Of a DNA stretch of 22,830 bases, positions 22,703 to 22,830 are shown piece after piece (the first letter of the stretch is position 1; each line of letters begins with the position of its first letter). Under the pieces are notes generated by a model, which worked only from the letters and a program-made list of their open reading frames with translations, was not told the origin of the DNA and searched no databases. The position numbers and the translations under genes are program-made. Source of the DNA: ZC4RG17 sp036380875 (GTDB taxonomy: Bacteria; Actinomycetota; Acidimicrobiia; Spongiisociales; ZC4RG35); the NCBI GenBank assembly GCA_036380875.1, contig DASVDX010000027.1:1-22830 (forward strand), read 5' to 3'.

Positions 22703-22830
22703 TCACCACAGGGGCCAGGGCATGGGCGGACGGTCCTGGGGTGGGGGAGGATGCACCGGTTGTTCGAGCAGGGTGAGGGCGCGCTCGACCGTTTTCGCCA
22801 CCTCGGCGGGGGTGAGGAGGTCCGAGATCG
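22703..22830 (-). CDS. C-terminal end of an unidentified gene (5' end outside window)
   Basis: The minus-strand frame is open from the window edge to a TGA at 22705-22703. It gives about 41 residues starting ISDLLTPAEVAKTVERAL and ending in a Pro-rich tail (PVHPPPPQDRPPMPWPLW). Codon third positions are strongly GC, as expected for a real gene here. The family cannot be named from this part. Confidence 0.6.
   Translation of the reverse strand, partial: ISDLLTPAEVAKTVERALTLLEQPVHPPPPQDRPPMPWPLW

Overview
This window is GC-rich, gene-dense bacterial chromosome. A WhiB7-type regulator, an F420-dependent oxidoreductase, PspC/LiaF-like envelope genes, leaderless -10/start arrangements and a three-enzyme-style pgi-zwf pair all point to Actinomycetota. 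The genes lack mycobacterial or Streptomyces hallmarks and could come from a deeper lineage such as Acidimicrobiia, but the sequence alone does not settle the genus. I see no insertion sequence, CRISPR array or prophage.

Layout. 1-180: 3' end of a membrane protein. 184-2354: divergent pncA and pncB, the NAD salvage pair, closed by a strong terminator. 2404-5863: an envelope-stress module made of a two-gene minus-strand operon (small membrane protein plus a PspC/LiaF-like protein) and, divergent from it, a PspC-fused histidine kinase with its LuxR-type response regulator; repeated TCAGGG elements lie between the two operons. 5883-7579: amidohydrolase coupled to a second small LiaF-like protein (minus). 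7654-10691: pgi-zwf, entry to the oxidative pentose phosphate pathway. 10798-11423: a whiB7 locus with promoter, upstream ORF, attenuator and structural gene. 11433-12374: a primary-type sigma-70 factor, convergent with whiB7. 12522-13595: AI-2E-family membrane protein, apparently starting at CTG. 13865-13941: tRNA-Val(UAC). 13993-14811: lower-GC tract with a four-helix membrane protein and a degenerate reading frame. 15041-18699: a tight five-gene operon (AhpD-like protein, NIF3-like protein, zinc-ribbon coiled-coil protein, YdjM/DUF457-like membrane protein, lipoprotein). 18701-19684: F420-dependent luciferase-like oxidoreductase (minus). 19765-20640: rhomboid protease. 20634-22247: Thr-linker lipoprotein (minus). 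22321-22590: GlsB/YeaQ-type stress membrane protein (minus) with a perfect terminator. 22703-22830: 3' end of a further minus-strand gene.

The standout is the whiB7 leader. A promoter with an A/T tract next to its -35 box drives a 55-codon upstream ORF. The last codons of that ORF form the 5' arm of a 13-bp antiterminator that is mutually exclusive with an intrinsic terminator placed just before whiB7. This is the architecture expected of ribosome-stalling (antibiotic-sensing) attenuation, known for mycobacterial whiB7, and here it can be read base by base.
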